Notes: generated by a model not told the origin, from the letters alone. A stretch of DNA of 21,706 bases from JADJPL01 sp964607915 (GCA_964607915.1 CAZSMU010000058.1:1-21706), one strand, 5' to 3'. Numbered from the stretch's first letter, positions 1 to 8,972 are shown. Numbers and translations: made by a program.

Positions 1-57
1 ACCTCCCTGACCTCTATGGATGCATTTGGTTATCTGATTCTACCAGGATGCGCAGTT
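1..57. other. Window edge, no gene called
   Basis: These 57 bases lie downstream of trkA in its direction of transcription. No open frame of useful length and no hairpin was seen. The potassium operon could continue beyond the edge, but nothing here decides it. Confidence 0.5.
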
Positions 58-759
58 TTACTTGTGGCGTTGCCCATTGGTGCGGCACAGTACCTGGACA
101 TCGGCATTGGTGCCGAACACGACCAGGATATCGCCTTCTTCGAATCGGGTATCGGGGCGGACGACCCCTTCGCAGGCGTAGGTCACTTTGTGTATTCCCA
201 GCACGTTGCGTTTGAGGCGCTTGCGGATCAGGGTCACGATATTGAGGTTGTAGTTTTTGCGCACATCTACTTCCAGCACCGTTTTGCCGATGAAGGCCGG
301 CGGCAGTTCCAGTTCCACCACCGAGTGGTTGGCGTCGAGTTCGAAGGCTTCGATGACGGTGCGGAGGTTGAGTTTTTTGGCCAGGCGCTCTGCCGCATCT
401 TGTTCGGGGTGCAGGACATGGTCAATGCCCATGGCTTCCAGGACGGTTTCATGGGTCGGGGAGATGGAGCGGCTGATGACCCGTTCGACTCCGAGCGTCT
501 TCAGGTTTGCCGTGGTCAGGATGGAGGCACCTTCGTTTTCCCCTATGCCGACGATGGCCACGTCGGCGTCGCGCAGAGGCAGGCTCCGCATAGCCACGAG
601 GTTGGTCGCATCGAGGCAGATGGCGTGGGTAACCTGGTCTTTAATCAGTTCGACCTTATCGTGGTTTTTGTCGATAGCGATTACCTCATGCCCCATTTCT
701 GTGAGCTGCAGCGCCAGGGAGGCGCCAAAATTCCCGATGCCAAAGATGATAATCTTCAT
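58..759 (-). CDS. trkA: Trk/Ktr potassium uptake regulatory subunit (RCK protein)
   Basis: This 233-residue cytoplasmic protein is the nucleotide-binding gating subunit of a K+ uptake channel. The N-terminus is a Rossmann RCK_N domain with the dinucleotide motif GIGNFG at residues 7-12 and an acidic Asp30 at the end of the second strand, as expected for NAD(H)/ATP/ADP binding. A TrkA_C (RCK_C) domain follows at about residues 140-228. A single RCK_N plus RCK_C of about 220-230 residues is the KtrA-type layout, unlike the duplicated TrkA of E. coli. It lies 23 bp downstream of the channel gene on the same strand, so the two are almost certainly one operon. In other bacteria TrkA_C domains can bind c-di-AMP; that is family knowledge and not visible here. 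The symbol could equally be ktrA. Confidence 0.93.
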   Translation of the reverse strand: MKIIIFGIGNFGASLALQLTEMGHEVIAIDKNHDKVELIKDQVTHAICLDATNLVAMRSLPLRDADVAIVGIGENEGASILTTANLKTLGVERVISRSISPTHETVLEAMGIDHVLHPEQDAAERLAKKLNLRTVIEAFELDANHSVVELELPPAFIGKTVLEVDVRKNYNLNIVTLIRKRLKRNVLGIHKVTYACEGVVRPDTRFEEGDILVVFGTNADVQVLCRTNGQRHK

Positions 760-782
760 GGTTTTGACCCTTTTAGCGCGGT

Positions 783-2525
783 TTAGTTGATGATCACGGA
801 TTCCTCGGGATAGCGGTACGGCAGCGTTTTGATTTGCCGCAACATGCCGATCAGGATGTTCAAGGCACCGACCCTTCCAATAAACATGACGAAGATAAGC
901 ACGAATTTACTAAAATCCGTCAACCTGGGCGTCAGGCCCAGGCTGAGGCCGACCGTGCTGTACGAAGAGAAGACTTCGAAGGCAATTTCCAGGAAGTCCG
1001 TCTGCTCGGGCTCTGCTGCCGACACCAGCAAGATGCCGATGCCAATCACGATCAGCGAGAGACTGATGATGGCGAAAGCGCGGTCCACGGAATTGGGCGG
1101 CACTTCGCGGGAGCCCAGCTCAATCCGGTTTTTGGCGGAAGCCACGCTGAAGATATTCAAAGTGGCTAATGCGAAAGTGCTCGTCTTGATACCACCGCCG
1201 GTAGAGGCAGGGGATGCGCCGATCCACATCAGCAGGATGGTAACCATGACCGTAGGAATGGCCAGCTCTGCCATATTAACGGTGTTGAATCCGGCGGTGC
1301 GGGGCGTAGCCGAACCGAAAAAGGAGGTCACGAACTTACCCCACCAGGTCGTGTGGCACGCCAGGGTATGGTTTCGCTCGAGGACCCAAAAGAGTGCTGT
1401 GCCGACGACGAGCAGCACCGTAGTGGTCACGAGTACGATTTTCGTATTGAGCGTGAGCTGGCGAACCGTTTTGTAGTACTTTGCGCGGTTCACCACGAAG
1501 CTCACGTACCAGCTCCCCACCCGCAGCCGCATATAGGAAATCAGGTCCAAAAAAATGCTGAACCCCAATCCGCCGATGATCAGCAAAAAGGCGATGGCCA
1601 GGTGGATATTGTACCGGAAACGAAAGGCTTCCTCGTAAAAATTATTGGCTAAAGTAGAAAAGCCAGCATTGCAAAAACTGGAAATGGCGTGGAACATGGA
1701 AAAGAACACGCCTTCCTCCACCGTGCTGAAATAGCCCTCCGGAAGGTTATAATAGATAAAAACGGCCCCCACGGTTTCGACGGCCAGGGTGAACCCCACG
1801 ATTTTCAGGGCCAATTCGAGAAGCCCGCTCAGTTGTTCCGAGCTCAGGAAGTCCTTGAGGTGGAGATCTTCCTGAAAAGAGGACGTACCCTTGAAGAAGT
1901 AGGCGAAAAAAGAAGTGAACGTGAGCATGCCCAGTCCGCCCAACTGAATCAGCACCAGGAGGATGATATGCCCCATGCGGGTAAACGCCGTGCCCGTATC
2001 TACGACAGCCAGGCCCGTGACGCTGACCGCGCTGGTGGCTGTGAACAGTGCATCCACAAAGCGGATACCGTGTGTGGTGGCGTTGGGGAGCATCAGCAAG
2101 AAGGTGCCGCCCGCGATGACGAAGAGGAAACTGCCCACAAACAGGATAGCCGGCGAGAACACGCTCAGGTATAGTTTGCGGATATAAAACGTCAGCTCAA
2201 AAACGACCAGCAGCAATACGTTGAGCAGGAACAGCACGTATCGGCTCTTGATGGCGTCTTCCAGCGTATCCCCTTTCAGGAGCCATTGGACGGAAATAAT
2301 CGCGAATGTAACGACGGGCAGCGCCAGGCGTAGCTGGTTCAGTATGTTCGTCGCCTCGCCGGGCGACAGGATGCGGTAGGTTTCAAAGATTGTGAAGAAG
2401 ACCGTCGTGGCAAAATAGGCCCAAAGAAGGAACTTTTCCTGCGTTTCGTCCTGGGAATACCCCAGGTCGAACATCAGCAAGCCGAAGGAAAGCAGGGTCA
2501 ATATCCTGTATATGGTCTTGATCAT
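783..2525 (-). CDS. trkH: Trk/Ktr potassium channel subunit (TrkH/KtrB family)
   Basis: Integral inner-membrane K+ transporter of 580 residues. The four pore-loop repeats are all present with their filter glycines: SVTGLAV (Gly171), CNAGFS (Gly288), RTAGFN (Gly412) and STVGLS (Gly526). The family signature STGGGIKTST is at 441-450. About 125 residues with several extra membrane segments (roughly residues 5-22, 33-50, 66-84, 96-113) precede the conserved core, which starts near residue 120. I start at the Met whose codon ends at 2525. The frame stays open to 2672, but that extension would translate a strong hairpin (2620-2654) and a TAnnTTTG promoter element (2578-2585), so it is unlikely to be coding. 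The trkA-type gene follows after 23 bp and encodes its gating ring. Confidence 0.92.
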   Translation of the reverse strand: MIKTIYRILTLLSFGLLMFDLGYSQDETQEKFLLWAYFATTVFFTIFETYRILSPGEATNILNQLRLALPVVTFAIISVQWLLKGDTLEDAIKSRYVLFLLNVLLLVVFELTFYIRKLYLSVFSPAILFVGSFLFVIAGGTFLLMLPNATTHGIRFVDALFTATSAVSVTGLAVVDTGTAFTRMGHIILLVLIQLGGLGMLTFTSFFAYFFKGTSSFQEDLHLKDFLSSEQLSGLLELALKIVGFTLAVETVGAVFIYYNLPEGYFSTVEEGVFFSMFHAISSFCNAGFSTLANNFYEEAFRFRYNIHLAIAFLLIIGGLGFSIFLDLISYMRLRVGSWYVSFVVNRAKYYKTVRQLTLNTKIVLVTTTVLLVVGTALFWVLERNHTLACHTTWWGKFVTSFFGSATPRTAGFNTVNMAELAIPTVMVTILLMWIGASPASTGGGIKTSTFALATLNIFSVASAKNRIELGSREVPPNSVDRAFAIISLSLIVIGIGILLVSAAEPEQTDFLEIAFEVFSSYSTVGLSLGLTPRLTDFSKFVLIFVMFIGRVGALNILIGMLRQIKTLPYRYPEESVIIN

Positions 2526-2577
2526 ACGGCACGGTATGGACCGGGGAAACTCATTCCGGAACCAAACGAGGCGTTCG

Positions 2578-2585
2578 CAAAGGTA
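2578..2585 (-). promoter_or_regulatory. Bacteroidota -7 element TACCTTTG upstream of trkH
   Basis: On the minus strand TACCTTTG matches the Bacteroidota -7 consensus TAnnTTTG exactly. It lies 52 bp upstream of the chosen trkH start. No convincing TTTG -33 box is found at the usual 19-21 bp, so only half the promoter is supported. Its position argues for the short trkH start. Confidence 0.5.
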
Positions 2586-2619
2586 CAAATAGATTTCAGA
2601 CTTATGGCGAGGGGAATCT

Positions 2620-2654
2620 GCGAAGGGATCAAAAAGACTCTTTTTTCCCTTCGC
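2620..2654 (-). terminator. Strong hairpin, probable terminator of the 647-residue protein gene
   Basis: An outer stem of 8-9 bp (GCGAAGGG with CCCTTCGC, plus an A-T pair) encloses a two-base bulge and an inner AAAAAG/CTTTTT stem with loop ACT. It lies 86 bp past the stop codon of the upstream minus-strand gene and just before the trkH promoter element, where a terminator is expected. No T-run follows outside the stem; the T-run is inside the arm. A similar element lies downstream of ftsX. Confidence 0.6.
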
Positions 2655-2740
2655 GCTGCCCCCTTGCCACAAGCCTTTTGTTTTGCGAGCGCCCGGCTAT
2701 GTCTAAGACCGGATTTTTGTACAAGGTCACCTCTTCGGCG

Positions 2741-4684
2741 TCAGGGTCGCAAGGTACAAGGCAGGCCCTGGGCCGGCAAAGCCTTTCCCCGCAAGCGCTG
2801 AACGATGACCTGAAATTTTTCCTGGTCTAGTTGGTACTGTTGAATCAGGCCGGACAGTTCGCGGGCGGGGATGGTGTTGTAGTCGCGGGAGAAGATTTTC
2901 ATAAATGAATTCGACAGTTTCATCAACTCACCCTGGTCCTGCTTGATGGATTCAAACACCAGGGGGGCGAGCGGGGCGGCCGTAGAATCCGCTGGTTGGT
3001 TGCGGATATATTGGTTCAGCAGCCCCATGACCTCGTCGAAACACTCCAACTGGCCATAGTATTCAGTGGAGAGGTTGCGAAATTTTTTGAGGTTTTGTTC
3101 ATGGGTCGAATTTTCGAGCGCGGTGATGCGCTCGCCTGCACGGCGCGCGCAGGTCTGGCAGAGCGGATAGGTTTTGGAAGATTTGGCGAGCAGCCACTCT
3201 TTGGTAGCCTCTAAGCCCATTTTAGGGTCGGGCTGGAAATCGGACTCGAACAGCGCGTTCTCCAATTCTTCCACTTTTTTGATAGTCAATTGATAGGCGC
3301 CCAGCGATTCGATTTCTTTGGGCAGCTTGCCCTGGATTTCCATTTGTTTCACGCGGTCGCGGAAGAAGTCGAGCAGTTCGATTTTAGCGTACAATCCTTT
3401 GGGGTTGCCCTTGTCCGGGACGGCGCTGCCGGGATTATTGACCAGGTATTGGACCACTTCCCTGCCTTTGCCCAACAGTTCTGTAGAAAACCACCCGTCC
3501 ACATCGTTGGCCACATTGGCGTACAGGCGCGAGTACTTGTCGCGCGTGACCTGGTCCTGGCTGCTGAGCCGGGCTACTTCCTCGTTTTTTTGGACCCGGA
3601 TTTCGTAGTACAGGTCCACGATGCGGGAATAGGCCAGCCAGTCGGTATATTTGGTGTTCAGGCTGGTCTGGAACAAGTCGATCTGGCGCTTGAGCTCCAC
3701 GGCGAGCTTGAGGGTTTCCAGGAATTCGCTTTCCACTGCTTTCTTCGACTCGTTCTGGATTTTGCGGAAGTCCTTTGATTTTTTATCAATATAAGACTGG
3801 TTGTACACCAGCTCTGTATGGTCGGTGTTGTATTCCGATTTTGTATGGACGACCAGGAAGTACGGGGCTGTGCGGCTCGTGACCAGGCTGCGCAGATCGT
3901 CCACCTTTTGTGGGTTTGCGTTGGCAAAGAACTTGCTCCTGGGCGCTTTTTCGATGTCCCAGTGGATGCGGTACAAGGTAGCCGACACGACGCGTTCCTG
4001 GTACAGCGCGCTCATCTCCTTGGACAGCAGTTTGATATAAAATTCGCTGGTCACTTTGACGGGGTCCTCCACCTGTTCCATGGACTTGAGCCCTTTGTCT
4101 ATCTGCGGGATAATTTGCTCGGTCAACGCCAGGAAAGGGCCGGCGAGGGAAGTTTTCAGCAGGCTGGTGGCTGTTTTTCCCAGTTCCACGGATATCTCTG
4201 CCGTTTTCTTCCAGAACTCGGTCGTCGTATTCGTTTTGATGGCTTCGAACTTCACCTTGGCGACGATATCCCCGTTTTTGAGGACATCGTCGGGGATGTT
4301 TTCCAGGAAACGCCCGCCGTACTCCAGCAGGCGGGAGCTGGTATTCGGGTTGCGCGTGTCGTGGATCATCAGGGGGATAGAGAGCGTATTCCCCTCCTGC
4401 ACAGGGTCTTTGATCGTAATCGCCAGGTACATATACTGCGGGTAATCCCCTTTTTTGAGGCCCACGTCTTTTCGCTCTTTCGATTGGAGCCCTTCTCCTT
4501 CAAAAACGCTCTGCAGGGACTGTCCGTTCACCAGGTAGAGGTAAGAGGAGTTGAGGTTGAAATCGGAGGAAGGGAAATTGGGGTTCACCCAGGATTCTAC
4601 CTCGCTGGCGACAACCGCATACTGAGCTGACAGGGAGGCGGACAAAGAACAGGTCAGTAAAAAAAGAAAAATCGCACGCTTCAT
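2741..4684 (-). CDS. Secreted helical protein of unknown function, 647 residues
   Basis: I do not recognise this protein. The N-terminus is a clear Sec signal peptide: Lys2-Arg3, a hydrophobic run, and a small-residue cleavage region SLSAQ near residue 21. The first ~130 mature residues look beta-rich; most of the rest is charged, probably helical or coiled-coil, with Lys/Glu/Gln-rich stretches. A CxxC pair (Cys509 and Cys512, in PLCQTCARRAG) could form a disulfide or bind metal. There is no lipobox, no T9SS sorting domain and no later membrane segment, so a soluble periplasmic protein is the simplest inference. It is divergent from the hydroxyacid dehydrogenase across 41 bp, and a hairpin separates it from trkH, so it appears to be its own transcript. 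Codon use resembles its neighbours, giving no sign of recent transfer. The coding call is firm; function is unknown. Confidence 0.85.
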   Translation of the reverse strand: MKRAIFLFLLTCSLSASLSAQYAVVASEVESWVNPNFPSSDFNLNSSYLYLVNGQSLQSVFEGEGLQSKERKDVGLKKGDYPQYMYLAITIKDPVQEGNTLSIPLMIHDTRNPNTSSRLLEYGGRFLENIPDDVLKNGDIVAKVKFEAIKTNTTTEFWKKTAEISVELGKTATSLLKTSLAGPFLALTEQIIPQIDKGLKSMEQVEDPVKVTSEFYIKLLSKEMSALYQERVVSATLYRIHWDIEKAPRSKFFANANPQKVDDLRSLVTSRTAPYFLVVHTKSEYNTDHTELVYNQSYIDKKSKDFRKIQNESKKAVESEFLETLKLAVELKRQIDLFQTSLNTKYTDWLAYSRIVDLYYEIRVQKNEEVARLSSQDQVTRDKYSRLYANVANDVDGWFSTELLGKGREVVQYLVNNPGSAVPDKGNPKGLYAKIELLDFFRDRVKQMEIQGKLPKEIESLGAYQLTIKKVEELENALFESDFQPDPKMGLEATKEWLLAKSSKTYPLCQTCARRAGERITALENSTHEQNLKKFRNLSTEYYGQLECFDEVMGLLNQYIRNQPADSTAAPLAPLVFESIKQDQGELMKLSNSFMKIFSRDYNTIPARELSGLIQQYQLDQEKFQVIVQRLRGKALPAQGLPCTLRP

Positions 4685-4693
4685 AAAAAACCT

Positions 4694-4701
4694 TAGATTT
4701 G
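4694..4701 (+). promoter_or_regulatory. Bacteroidota -7 element TAGATTTG upstream of the dehydrogenase
   Basis: TAGATTTG matches the -7 consensus TAnnTTTG exactly and lies 24 bp before the ATG at 4726, allowing a short leader. The corresponding -33 position falls inside the start of the divergent gene and shows no TTTG, so the call rests on the -7 box alone. Confidence 0.4.
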
Positions 4702-4725
4702 GACTGGTAAGATGCTTGGGAAAAA

Positions 4726-5694
4726 ATGTCAGAAAAAAACAATGTCATCGTCGTTCTGGATGGCCACACGCTCAACCCGGGGGATTTGTCCTGGGACGCG
4801 TTGGGCCGATTGGGCGTACTGCGCGTCTATCCCCGCAGTGCGGCATCCGAGATTATCGAACGCGCGCGGGGCGCAAATATTATACTGGTCAACAAAGTGC
4901 GGATCACCCGTGCCATCCTGGCAGAACTGCCCGATTTGCGCTGCATCTGCGTGACGGCCACCGGCTACAACAACATAGACATAGACGCTGCTGCGGAGCG
5001 GGGCATCGCCGTCTGCAACGTGCGGGGCTACGGGACTGAAGCCGTAGCGCAACACGTGTTTGCCCTGCTGCTGCATTTCAGCAACCAGGTGGCTCTGCAC
5101 GGCGAAGCGGTCCGGGCGGGCGAATGGTCGGCGCAGTCCGATTTCAGCTTTTGGAAAAAGCCCATTGCATCGCTGCAGGGGATGACCTTGGGCATCTACG
5201 GCTTCGGCAAAATCGGTCAAAAAGTGGCCGAAATCGCCTCTGCCTTTGGCATGCAGGTCCTGGCCACCCACAAACACCCGGAGCGGGACGCCCGACCGGG
5301 CGTATCCTTTGTAGCCTTGCCCGAGCTCTTCGCCGCCAGCGATGTGCTCAGCCTCCATGCCCCGCTCAGCGCGGAAAACCGCGGAATCGTCAACCTGGAA
5401 TTGTTGCGGCGCATGAAAGCGCACGCCCTCCTCATCAACACGGCCCGCGGGGAGCTGATCGTCGAAGAAGACCTGGCCCGGGCTTTGCACGAAGGCAAGC
5501 TCGGCGGCGCCGCACCGGACGTGCTCAGCCAGGAGCCTCCCCCCCTCTCCCACCCTCTGTTACACGCCCCCCGCTGCATCGTGACCCCCCACCAGGCCTG
5601 GGCCGCTTTTGAAGCCCGGAAGCGCCTCCTGGAGCTCAGCATAGAAAACGTACAGGGCTTTTTGAGCGGCGCCACGCCCTCCCGGATAGTATGA
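4726..5694 (+). CDS. D-2-hydroxyacid dehydrogenase (glycerate dehydrogenase-like)
   Basis: Cytoplasmic NAD(P)-dependent oxidoreductase of 322 residues, normal length for the D-isomer-specific 2-hydroxyacid dehydrogenase family. The Rossmann motif GFGKIG is at 159-164. The catalytic triad is complete: Arg241 in NTARGELI, Glu270 in SQEPPP, and His289 in VTPHQAW. The substrate-loop segment VTATGYNNID is at 77-86. Closest in style to glycerate/hydroxypyruvate dehydrogenases (hprA type), but the substrate cannot be set from sequence. After the second Rossmann strand the usual acidic residue is missing (THKHPE, 181-186), which may relax NAD preference or favour NADP; that is inference. Pro264 replaces the more usual Leu/Phe before the conserved Asp265. 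It stands alone, with divergent and downstream neighbours of unrelated function. Confidence 0.88.
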   Translation: MSEKNNVIVVLDGHTLNPGDLSWDALGRLGVLRVYPRSAASEIIERARGANIILVNKVRITRAILAELPDLRCICVTATGYNNIDIDAAAERGIAVCNVRGYGTEAVAQHVFALLLHFSNQVALHGEAVRAGEWSAQSDFSFWKKPIASLQGMTLGIYGFGKIGQKVAEIASAFGMQVLATHKHPERDARPGVSFVALPELFAASDVLSLHAPLSAENRGIVNLELLRRMKAHALLINTARGELIVEEDLARALHEGKLGGAAPDVLSQEPPPLSHPLLHAPRCIVTPHQAWAAFEARKRLLELSIENVQGFLSGATPSRIV

Positions 5695-5774
5695 ACTTTG
5701 AGGCTTATTGCCAAGGGAGTCAGCAACTCTTTTAAAAAGGCAGGGCATTTCGATACACAATAATGCAAAACGCT

Positions 5775-5782
5775 TATATTTG
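5775..5782 (+). promoter_or_regulatory. Bacteroidota -7 element TATATTTG upstream of secDF
   Basis: TATATTTG is an exact TAnnTTTG match 39 bp before the secDF ATG. A weak -33 candidate (TTTC/TTCG around 5748-5752) sits 22-23 bp upstream, slightly too far. The rest of the 5695-5821 gap shows only a short imperfect CTTTTaAAAAG dyad near 5729-5739. Confidence 0.5.
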
Positions 5783-5821
5783 CGCAGTTTTTTCACAAAA
5801 TAACACAGTAAAGCGAAAGCT

Positions 5822-8800
5822 ATGCAAGGCAAAGGAGTGATTCGGTTTTTCCTCGTGGTGATGATTTTGGTGACACTGATCCAGTTTTTATTGACCATCC
5901 CCACCAGCAGGGAAGAAAAAAAGGCAGATGCCTACGCTACGGCTACCAGCCAAAAAGCGCCTGCCGACGAGCGCAACGCCCGTTTCAAAGAGGCGCGCAC
6001 CCAATATTTGGACTCTATTTCCACAAAAAACATCTTGACCATCCCACTGCTCAAGACCTACACCTACCAGGACCTGAAATCCAGCCAGCTCGCTCTGGGC
6101 CTCGACCTGAAAGGCGGTATGAGCGTGGTCCTGCAGGTGGACCTCAAGAACTTCATCCTCTCGCTGTCCGATGACAATAAAGATGCCGCCTTCCGCGCCG
6201 CACTCGAAAAAGCGACCAAAGACCAGCAAAACGCCCAGTCGGACTTCATATCCCTCTTCGCAGGTGCCTATGAGGAACTTGGCAAAGGCCAGCGCCTGGC
6301 ACCTATCTTCGCCCGCAACGAAGTGCTCCGCGAAGACCTGGACTTCGAATCCTCCAACGGGGAGGTCGTCCGGGTCCTGCGCCAAAAAGCCAATGAGACG
6401 GTCACCCGTACTTTCGAACTGCTCAAACAGCGCATTGATAAACTCGGCGTCACCCAGCCCAACGTCTCCCTCGACGCCGCCCGCGACCTCATCGTCGTCG
6501 AACTTCCGGGCATAGACAACCCCGAGCGGGCAAGGAGCTTCCTGCAAGCCGCCGCCAAACTGGAGTTCTGGGATGTGTACCGCATCTCCGACCCGGTGAA
6601 CCCGAACAACCCCACCGGCAACTCTATCCAGAAGGCGTTCGTAGATGCCAACAGCGTCCTGGCCCGCACCGTAGGTACGGGTGAACTCAAGCAGGAAATC
6701 CTGCGCATTGACACGACGTACGAAAAAGATGCCCAGGGCAAACCCACGACGTCCGTGGCCAAGCTCGACACCATCTACAGCCCCTTCAACGTCAACCAGG
6801 GTCCGCTGTTCGATATCTTTACCCTCAATGGCACCAGCGAGGCTATGAACAGCCTCGCCGTCATGGGCTTCGCTGAACGCAGCGAGCGCCGCTCCATAGA
6901 TTCCCTCCTCAGCCGGGAAGAAGTGCGCAACCTCTTCCCCCGCGACCTCACCTTCCACTGGGGCCGCGACCCGATCATGGACCCCACGACGCGCAAAGCG
7001 ACGACCCAATACGAACTCTACGCCATCCGCCATGCCGGCGGCCGCATGGACGCACAACTCAGCGGCGATAACGTCAACCGCTCCAGTGCAGAACCCGACC
7101 CGACCACCGGCCAGACGGCCGTTACCCTGAGCATGGACAACGAGGGCGCGCGCGTCTGGAAAGATATGACGACCCGCGCAGCCAACGACAACAACCGCGA
7201 AGTGGCAATCCTCCTCGACGGAGAAGTGGTATCCTGCCCGCGGGTGAACGAACCCATCCCCGGCGGAAATACCCAAATCACCGGCAACTTCACCCTGCAG
7301 GAGGCCCAGGACCTCGCCAGCATCCTCGAAGTAGGTAAACTGCCCGCCGAAACGCGCATCATCCAGGAAGCCCTGGTGGGCCCGTCGCTCGGTCAGGAAA
7401 ACATCGCCCGCTCGATCAACTCTACCATCATCGCCTTCCTCGTCGTAGCAGGATTCATGATTCTATATTACGGCAGCGCCGGCATCGTAGCCGTCCTGGC
7501 CCTGATCCTCAACCTCTTCTTCATCATCGGGGGATTGTCTTCCTTCGGTACGGTGCTTACCCTGCCGGGCATTGCCGGTATCGTCCTTACCATCGGTATG
7601 GCCGTAGATGCCAACGTCATCACCTTCGAGCGCATCCGCGAGGAACTGCGTGCCGGCAAACCCATGCTGAGCGCCATCACCGAGGGCTTCAAACACTCCT
7701 ATTCCGCCATCATTGACGGCAACGTCACCACCTTGCTGGTCGGTATCGTCCTCGCCTACTTCGGACTGGGCCCCATCAAAGGCTTCGCCGTGGTGCTGAT
7801 CATCGGCGTCGTGTTCACCCTGTTCACTGCTGTCCTGGTGAGCCGCATGATGATGGACTGGTGGACCGACAAAGGCCGCTCGTTCACGTTCTTCCGCAGC
7901 TTCTCTGCCAACGTACTGGTCAATGCGAATGTGGACTGGATGAGCCTGCGCAAATACAGCTACATGATTTCCGGCACCCTGTTCTTCATCAGCCTGCTCT
8001 CCATGGCGGTGCGCGGCTTCGAACTGGGCGTGGATTTCAAAGGGGGCTACTCGTTCAACGTCACCTTCGATAAAACGGCAAATGTAAGCGCCGACCAGTT
8101 GCGCAATGACCTGCGCAAAGCGTTCGACGGCAATACGCCTATCGTCAAAGCAGTAGATGCAGAAAATACCTACAATATCACGACCAGCTACCTGATCAAC
8201 GATGCCTCTGAAGATGCCCAGAGCCGCGTAGAGGACAAACTCTTCGAAGGCGTCGCCGGCCTCGTCGGTGGAAATCTCGAGAAGGCTTCCTTCTTCGACC
8301 AGGATGCCGACGGTACTCACGTCACCTCTTCCAGCCGCGTAGGTCCGACCATCGCAGACGACATCAAGAAAAGTGCGTTCCTGGCTGGGGCTATCTCCCT
8401 GTTCGTCATCTTCCTGTACATCTTCATCCGCTTCAACCAGGCCAAGTACAGCATGGGCGGGGTCATCGCCCTCTTCCACGATACCATCATCACGGTGGGT
8501 ATGTTCTCCGTCCTTCGCGGCCTGCTGCCCTTCTCTATGGAAATTGACCAGGCCTTCATCGCCGCCATCTTGACCGTGATTGGTTACTCCATCAACGATA
8601 CCGTCATCGTATATGACCGCATCCGCGAACGGGTCGCCATGAATCCGGGATTGAATAAGACGTCCCTCATCAACGAAGCCATCAACAGCACCCTCAGCCG
8701 TACTCTGATTACCTCGCTGACGACCTTGTTCACGGTGTTCGTGCTCCTCCTCTTCGGGGGCGCCAGCATCAAGGGCTTCGCCTTCGCGCTGCTGGTAGGT

Positions 8801-8953
8801 ATCGGCTTCGGAACCTACTCCTCCGTATTCGTCGCCTCCGCCCTGGTACACGACTTCACCAAGTCCGACACCATGGTGGACAACGCCAAAGTCAGCCAGA
8901 CCCAAACGGGCGGCGCACGGGGCTTCTCGTCCAAAGCGGTAGAAAAATTATAG
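5822..8953 (+). CDS. secDF: Fused protein translocase subunit SecDF
   Basis: Inner-membrane accessory subunit of the Sec translocon, 1043 residues, using the proton gradient to pull exported proteins into the periplasm. SecD and SecF are one chain, as is usual in Bacteroidota. The SecD half has TM1 at about 7-28, the signature LGLDLKGGM at 92-100, a large P1 periplasmic domain to about 520, and the GMAVDANV motif with proton-relay Asp596. The SecF half begins near residue 705-715, with GVDFKGG at about 736-742 and GYSINDTV at 921-928 with Asp926. Twelve membrane segments are expected, six per half. Both key Asp residues are kept, so it should be active. The Met at 5822 is well placed after the -7 element, and a 22-bp hairpin follows the stop. 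It appears monocistronic. Confidence 0.97.
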   Translation: MQGKGVIRFFLVVMILVTLIQFLLTIPTSREEKKADAYATATSQKAPADERNARFKEARTQYLDSISTKNILTIPLLKTYTYQDLKSSQLALGLDLKGGMSVVLQVDLKNFILSLSDDNKDAAFRAALEKATKDQQNAQSDFISLFAGAYEELGKGQRLAPIFARNEVLREDLDFESSNGEVVRVLRQKANETVTRTFELLKQRIDKLGVTQPNVSLDAARDLIVVELPGIDNPERARSFLQAAAKLEFWDVYRISDPVNPNNPTGNSIQKAFVDANSVLARTVGTGELKQEILRIDTTYEKDAQGKPTTSVAKLDTIYSPFNVNQGPLFDIFTLNGTSEAMNSLAVMGFAERSERRSIDSLLSREEVRNLFPRDLTFHWGRDPIMDPTTRKATTQYELYAIRHAGGRMDAQLSGDNVNRSSAEPDPTTGQTAVTLSMDNEGARVWKDMTTRAANDNNREVAILLDGEVVSCPRVNEPIPGGNTQITGNFTLQEAQDLASILEVGKLPAETRIIQEALVGPSLGQENIARSINSTIIAFLVVAGFMILYYGSAGIVAVLALILNLFFIIGGLSSFGTVLTLPGIAGIVLTIGMAVDANVITFERIREELRAGKPMLSAITEGFKHSYSAIIDGNVTTLLVGIVLAYFGLGPIKGFAVVLIIGVVFTLFTAVLVSRMMMDWWTDKGRSFTFFRSFSANVLVNANVDWMSLRKYSYMISGTLFFISLLSMAVRGFELGVDFKGGYSFNVTFDKTANVSADQLRNDLRKAFDGNTPIVKAVDAENTYNITTSYLINDASEDAQSRVEDKLFEGVAGLVGGNLEKASFFDQDADGTHVTSSSRVGPTIADDIKKSAFLAGAISLFVIFLYIFIRFNQAKYSMGGVIALFHDTIITVGMFSVLRGLLPFSMEIDQAFIAAILTVIGYSINDTVIVYDRIRERVAMNPGLNKTSLINEAINSTLSRTLITSLTTLFTVFVLLLFGGASIKGFAFALLVGIGFGTYSSVFVASALVHDFTKSDTMVDNAKVSQTQTGGARGFSSKAVEKL

Positions 8954-8972
8954 TAGAGGGGACTTCTCTTCT

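Noticed and set aside
2526..2672. Longer trkH start giving a 629-residue protein
   Set aside because: The added 49 residues would be encoded by a strong hairpin and a TAnnTTTG promoter element, and they do not resemble a TrkH N-terminus.
7463..8905. Long minus-strand open frame opposite secDF
   Set aside because: The plus strand is a complete, conserved SecDF; the antisense frame has Asp/Glu/Gly-rich low-information sequence typical of a GC-rich shadow.
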